A DNA stretch of 64,000 nt from Dichotomocladium elegans (lineage: Eukaryota > Mucoromycota > Mucoromycetes > Mucorales > Lichtheimiaceae). The notes below the pieces were generated by a model. The model worked only from the letters and a program-made list of their open reading frames with translations. It had not been told where the DNA came from and ran no database searches. The stretch's first letter is position 1; every line of letters starts with the position of its first letter. This document shows positions 59,496-64,000 of the stretch, piece after piece. The stretch is from assembly GCA_025716815.1 (NCBI GenBank), contig JAIXMN010000016.1, positions 806,001 through 870,000 on the forward strand, written 5' to 3'. The position numbers and the translations under genes are program-made.

Positions 59496-61088
59496 ATGAG
59501 CGTCCTTAGCGCCGTTGCTTTTCTGAATGGCAGTGACGAGAAACTCTCTGCACAAGGAGGAACACCGCATTTTCCACATCCCCCTCCCAAGTCAATATCA
59601 TCAGCACTATCACCGCCATCCGAGAAAAGAATCCCTTCTCTTCCACAGCAAAATCGTAAACCGACAACTGCTGCAGCTCTTCAAGAGCTGAATCGTATCC
59701 GCACAGGAGGAGGAGCAGGCGTAGCATCGCTCTTGAGTAGATTTGGCCAAGAACGACAGGCACCTCACCCAAACAAACAGCTGCAGCAACGGCCGAAACA
59801 ACAACAACAGCAGCAGCAGCAATCGAAAGCATCACTTATTCACCCGCCTGTCGACCCTCCACCGACGACCATTACCGACCCTCATGTCACTCATCCTATT
59901 CCCACGCCATCTCCTCGTACAATCGCTTCGCCATCCCGCAAGCCATCTTCACAAGTCGACACGATTATTCATGAACTTACTGCAATGTATCAAGACTCTC
60001 TTGACCAGTGTGAGGCTGCTCAAAACGAGCTCAAGCAGTTGAGGTCAGTCGCCGAAGCTTATGAGGCTGGGTCGACCAAAGTACGCGACTACGAAATTCG
60101 CGTAGAATACCTTGCGCAGAAACTCGAGCAGGTTTCCGAGGAACGCGACGGATTTGAGCGAGAGCTCCAGCAATACCGCGATCGACATGGTAGACTCGAC
60201 ACGCCTGTGTCATTTGAGCATCGGCTCTCGGATATTTTTGATAAACAGTCTGCTGCTGCTCCTGAGGAGGAGGGGGAGCAGGACGAAGACGAGGAGGCGA
60301 GCAACGAGATCATGGACGGCATCTTGGATGCTTACGATAACGAAGACAACAAAGACTACATTAGCGATGGATCCGTGTCCCATGAGGACCAGATTGCGTT
60401 CCTGACAGAGCAACTGCAGGCGTGCGATATGGGGGCCAAGATGGCTGTTCAGCAGTACCTTGCCGAGCTTGAAAGCGAGCGACGGCGTACGCGCACCCTG
60501 CAGGACGTGGTCAAAAAACAGGAAGCGCTTATCGCGACCCTTGAGCAAAAATGCAGCAAGCAGTCGTCGTCATCATCATCCTCCTCCTCGCCGCATCACC
60601 ACGCGGAAAACGTCGTTTCCCGACCACCACGGAACGCCAGCCTAGCGAGCCCAACGTATACCGAACGCCGGCTCCGTGACCAGATTGAATCGCAGCGCAT
60701 TGAGTTAGAGGGCAAGCGGGAGATTCTGACGCAGCTCTTGAACGAGCGGGAAGGCATGCGCAAGAAGGCAACCAAGTCCACCAACTCCATCGATCGTCTG
60801 GCCGAACTCGCACGAGTCAACAGTCCTTCCCCCTCACCACCGCCTCGTGACCCCCTGCCCCCGCTTCCAGGCACAGCTCTTACCTCGCCTAGTAAATCAT
60901 CAGGACGAGACTCGCTCTCGTCCTTCAGAGAAGACGATGATGGAGCATCCTCTTTCACGTCCTGGTCTGCCTCGTCAGAGAAGAACAATCGTGGCAACGA
61001 CTTCGAAACCATGTATGCGAATTACCTTGGTCCCCAGGAAACCAATGAACACCATCTGCTGGCGCTTCGTTTGCTTGAAGGATCGTAG
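59496..61088 (+). CDS. Coiled-coil protein of unknown function
   Basis: Intronless, 530 aa. The N-terminus is Pro/Gln-rich and disordered, with a polyglutamine run near residue 105. A first coiled coil covers about residues 150-245 (ELTAMYQDSLDQCEAAQNEL, KLEQVSEERDGFERELQQYR). An acidic segment follows (EEEGEQDEDEEASNEIMD). A second coiled coil covers about 290-350 (DQIAFLTEQLQACDMGAK), then a poly-Ser stretch, and a third coiled coil covers about 385-440 (RRLRDQIESQRIELEGKREIL). The Pro/Ser-rich C-terminus ends in a conserved-looking FETMYANYLGPQETNEHHLL. I do not recognise a family. Scaffold, polarity or septation proteins have this build, but that is inference. Confidence 0.7.
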   Translation: MSVLSAVAFLNGSDEKLSAQGGTPHFPHPPPKSISSALSPPSEKRIPSLPQQNRKPTTAAALQELNRIRTGGGAGVASLLSRFGQERQAPHPNKQLQQRPKQQQQQQQQSKASLIHPPVDPPPTTITDPHVTHPIPTPSPRTIASPSRKPSSQVDTIIHELTAMYQDSLDQCEAAQNELKQLRSVAEAYEAGSTKVRDYEIRVEYLAQKLEQVSEERDGFERELQQYRDRHGRLDTPVSFEHRLSDIFDKQSAAAPEEEGEQDEDEEASNEIMDGILDAYDNEDNKDYISDGSVSHEDQIAFLTEQLQACDMGAKMAVQQYLAELESERRRTRTLQDVVKKQEALIATLEQKCSKQSSSSSSSSSPHHHAENVVSRPPRNASLASPTYTERRLRDQIESQRIELEGKREILTQLLNEREGMRKKATKSTNSIDRLAELARVNSPSPSPPPRDPLPPLPGTALTSPSKSSGRDSLSSFREDDDGASSFTSWSASSEKNNRGNDFETMYANYLGPQETNEHHLLALRLLEGS

Positions 61089-61375
61089 TCTCTTTCTCCT
61101 CTTATCGTCTCTCCTCTTCCGCACTTAACTCTTGTCTCTTTTTCGCGCATTCCCTCCTCGCACGCAAAGTTTTTTTAATGTTACATGTACAGTACACAGG
61201 CAAATTCCGCCTTATTTATTTATTTACAGCTCAAGCCTATTCCCCTTTTGAATAGAAAAAAGAAATGCCAGAAAGATAACTCAACTGTTTTTTATTGCTT
61301 AAAAGGAAATGAAAGAGCTGAATGCGGGGTACTGGGTGGGTGGATAGGGGGTGCGAAGGAGCTCAGGCTTTAGGA

Positions 61376-62485
61376 CTATCTAGTCTTGTTAAGTTTATGG
61401 GTAGTCTGCGCAAGACGCTGGGTCAACGGATCAACCTGACTGTTCAAGCGATCAAGTTGTCCGTTCTGGCTGGTGATCTCCTGATTCATAGTGATGGCCA
61501 TGTTCTTCAGACGGGCAGCAGCACCACCGATCAGATCCAAGTTATTGTCGATCTCATCTTCAATCTGATCATCCTCCGAATCAGCCTCAAACTGATATCT
61601 GTTGCGGTCCGACTCAGTTCGGCCACGGCGAGGTGCTTCTTGGCCTCCGAGACGGCTGTTGTTACGACGTGCCTCCTCCATGCGGGCGTTAGACTCGTAT
61701 TCGTATTGGCGAATTCGATCGCGCTCCTCCATGTGTTCTGCTTGGTCCCGCTGGAGAGCCTCGAGCTCGCGTTGCTCGCGCTTGCTTCGGTTAAAAGGGT
61801 TCTTTACCACAGGAATGAAAATGGACCGGTTAAGCTGCTTGAGCTCGTTGGCTTGTGTAGCTGCCCGATCACTATACGCCTTGCTAAGGTCGAGGTTACG
61901 TCCCACGTTAGCAATTTGGCCTATCGATTGGGTCAGTTCACCGTTGCTGCCGCTGCCGCGACTTCCTGTCATCGTGCATTCCCATATCGCTCATTGGGTA
62001 CTTACCAGACTGCTCTTGAAGCATGTTCATGCTTGTCGCGGCCGAGTCCTCGGTTTCTGCGAGTTTACGAAGAGCGTTCCGGGTGCTTTCTAACGTGTCT
62101 TGCTTGACATTGCGGATCTGCGATTTTAGAGCGCCCACCTCCTCATCTTCGTCATCTGCATAGCGGGATGCCCCCGGCTACTGCCATATCGGTCGTTCTC
62201 ATCGTAGTTGCCGTAGCGCTGCGATGGGGACTGGCGAGCCTCGGGCTGTTCGCCAAAAAGCCGATTGCGTTGTTGAGATTCGTAATCACTGTCATTACGG
62301 CGCATGCCATAGCGGCCCCCTTGAGAACTGGTGTTAGAGTTATAGGAAGGAGGGTAATCGCTTGAGGGTGCAGAACTTGTATAGCTCGGTGGAACGCTTG
62401 GTTTGTCAGTCTCAAAAGGATTGGTAGAGCTAGATGAGACTGACTGCGAGTCATTGCTCTTGTCCTTCCGCTTCCAAAATCCCAT
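61376..62485 (-). CDS. SEC9: Sec9/SNAP-25-type t-SNARE
   Basis: Plasma-membrane t-SNARE providing two SNARE helices for exocytosis. Modelled exons 62485-62182, 62155-62006 and 61920-61376 give 332 aa. The N-terminal part is disordered (NPFETDKPSVPPSYTSS; NPF motif near residue 22). SNARE helix 1 starts EEVGALKSQIRNVKQDTL and helix 2 runs DDQIEDEIDNNLDLIGGAA through SQVDPLTQRLAQTTHKL; each carries its central glutamine. The linker contains FIPVVKNPFNRSKREQRELE. The join at 62156-62181 is odd: either a 26-nt GT-AG intron, or a single-base indel around CGGGGGCATCCC, or an assembly error. Both options restore the frame before helix 1. Confidence 0.88.
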
Positions 62486-63361
62486 TGTGTTGAAGTCGAA
62501 TATGCGTTGATACCAAAAATATGAGTAGAAAGAAGAGGTTTGGCTGCGAATGCCTGCAGAGAGAATTTGGAATATATGCTGGCCAGGAAAGGCTGAGCAT
62601 GTCTGAATTTGTCGGCGTGATTTATCAGGCTCGTTGCGCCCGTACAAAATAGGAAACCCTGGTGATTGCTTATTTCCAGCGGACCGTGCTTGTTTCTTTG
62701 GCTTAAAAACTCAGGTGTTCGGTTCGGTTACTCCTATTAGAATTTATGGCGCATACTCATGGCTTTGTATATAAAATTGCAGGCTGTGGCCATTCTTTGG
62801 AATGTACTTCATTTGTCGAATGTTGCATGCTTGACTATTGCCTAAAAGTGCCATTGGATTGTGCATAAGCGAAAGTGATCCTTTAGAATGCTTATGAACC
62901 TACATACTGATGTAGTCAGAGAAAAGGAATGTCAATAAATGACCACGCGATGCTTGTCTCTGTTAATGGTACGCCAACAGCAGATCTGGGTGCAGATTCG
63001 TTTTGCACAATACTCCGGACTATGCTCCAATAATTGTTTTATCCAACAAAGAGGTTGTTTTGAATAAATTTGTTGGTCTCCGAGATCCAGTTCCTAGAGA
63101 TGCGCATTCGTCTCTGCTCTCGTCTACTGGTTTTGGGGAATACGTGTTCGAACTCTAGGGATTTTTTTGGCGATGTGTAGCCTGTACCACTCCCCGGATA
63201 ATGTGGATGACATCCTTTCTCCAATAGGATGCAGGAACTTGAGGAAGGTCATGTGATCGTAAATATCCTGCGCCATTCAAAGAGATATGATTAATAATCC
63301 AATCCAAGATCTTTGGTTAACAAACAAACTTCTTTCACTTACTTTCTCGATCTCTTCGCTC
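62486..63361. promoter_or_regulatory. Divergent region, SEC9 / hybrid histidine kinase
   Basis: 0.88 kb between start codons, with no supported gene. A minus-strand frame at 63039-63224 is open by chance as far as I can judge. Confidence 0.5.
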
Positions 63362-64000
63362 ATGATCGAAAGAGGATCCCCCCACGCTGCGAATTCGTAT
63401 ACGACAGAGCCCCAGGCCACGATCTCTCAAAATATTTGTGAGCACACAGATATGTCAATGCCCTTGTCCTCCGTTTCCGACTAACATCATGTAATATTCC
63501 TACCATTTTCTTTCAGGGGCAAATAGCGCAGTATCCTCTAAAACTCCCAGCAGCGGTAATACCCGTATGCTAGTGGGCGCATTGCTTATAATGGGTTACC
63601 GTTTCAAGTCAGCCTCTACATCTTGCCATGAGTCTGGCGAGTGCGTTGAATTTGTTTCGGGTCGCAGGTATGCACAGAACGATCCACATGCATCGAATCA
63701 AGTTAAATAATTCGACGGAAAGGATATCGGACAATAGACCTGTAGTAGCGAAAGTTTCGACGAATTCGCTGCGTCTGGAGAGAGAATTTGACATCACAAA
63801 ATGCCTATATCAGTCTACAGATGGGCCTCTTTACATTGGTATGAATTCTCACCAGGACTGATAGGCGGTTTTTCGGGAACCAAAAAGGAGGAATGTGGTA
63901 TTTTTTTTATAACAGTGCGATGATATTTATATGTAGTCAGACCCATCGAATACCTCAATCTATCTAGCGGGATCAGCGTTGCCATTTACGACGCAGCGGA
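63362..64000 (+). CDS. N-terminus of a Mak-type hybrid sensor histidine kinase, 3' end missing
   Basis: Exons 63362-63437, 63517-63667, 63723-63838 and 63937->64000 join in phase. The joined text (VEFVSGRRISDNRPVVAKVS, LRLEREFDITKCLYQ, VRPIEYLNLSSGISVAIYDA) matches the opening of the protein-kinase-like domain at the N-terminus of large fungal hybrid kinases such as fission yeast Mak1/Mak2/Mak3. In those proteins it is followed by an ATPase-like module, GAF, histidine kinase and receiver domains. These proteins sense peroxide or other stress and feed a phosphorelay to a MAP kinase. Only about 135 residues are visible, so the downstream domains are inferred. The VAKVS lysine corresponds to the kinase VAIK position. 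Confidence 0.68.

Overview
This 64 kb window is eukaryotic nuclear DNA. Short GT-AG introns (mostly 40-150 nt, often with a CTAAC/CTAAT branch site) interrupt almost every gene. The gene set points to a fungus: an alpha-aminoadipate reductase LYS2, an inositolphosphorylceramide synthase subunit KEI1, a PalB/Rim13-type calpain, a Sec9 t-SNARE, a GPI-anchored wall-type protein and the start of a Mak-type hybrid histidine kinase. Intron density and overall style suggest an early-diverging fungus, probably Mucoromycota; that placement is inference. I built gene models by joining open frames across splice sites and testing that codon phase closed. No RNA evidence was available.

Layout. 1-4.9 kb: 3' part of a fasciclin-domain membrane protein, then a decayed Tc1/IS630 transposon and an empty stretch. 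4.9-17.3 kb: a low-complexity acidic protein, REV1, LYS2 and KEI1. 17.5-22.3 kb: a kinesin-4-like motor. 22.3-27 kb: gene-poor, with two doubtful small spliced ORFs and a second, inverted Tc1/IS630 copy. 27-35.5 kb: a PXA-PX sorting nexin, a 0.9 kb dispersed repeat (copy A), a large unknown protein carrying a PP1-docking-like motif, and COA3. 36-46.5 kb: ARG1, a phytanoyl-CoA dioxygenase-like enzyme, UBC4/5, a paraoxonase-like hydrolase, a GPI protein, PSMD9/NAS2 and a very short ribophorin II/Swp1-like protein. 47-52.6 kb: the calpain with 20 exons, and repeat copy B at its 5' side. 52.7-64 kb: GCV3, TRM82, a NIPA-like magnesium transporter, a coiled-coil protein, SEC9 and the N-terminus of the hybrid kinase.

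Most genes are housekeeping functions that do not form one pathway: amino-acid metabolism (LYS2, ARG1, GCV3), membrane traffic (sorting nexin, SEC9, MIT-domain calpain), DNA damage tolerance (REV1), proteostasis (UBC4/5, PSMD9) and mitochondria (COA3, GCV3). I found no operon-like or defence-like system. The unusual material is mainly in RNA processing and genome architecture: a predicted 4-nt micro-exon, two GC-AG introns with the same 5' splice site, a possible 26-nt intron or frameshift in SEC9, an in-frame retainable intron in GCV3, two pairs of dispersed repeats, and a ribophorin II-like protein reduced to its membrane domain.
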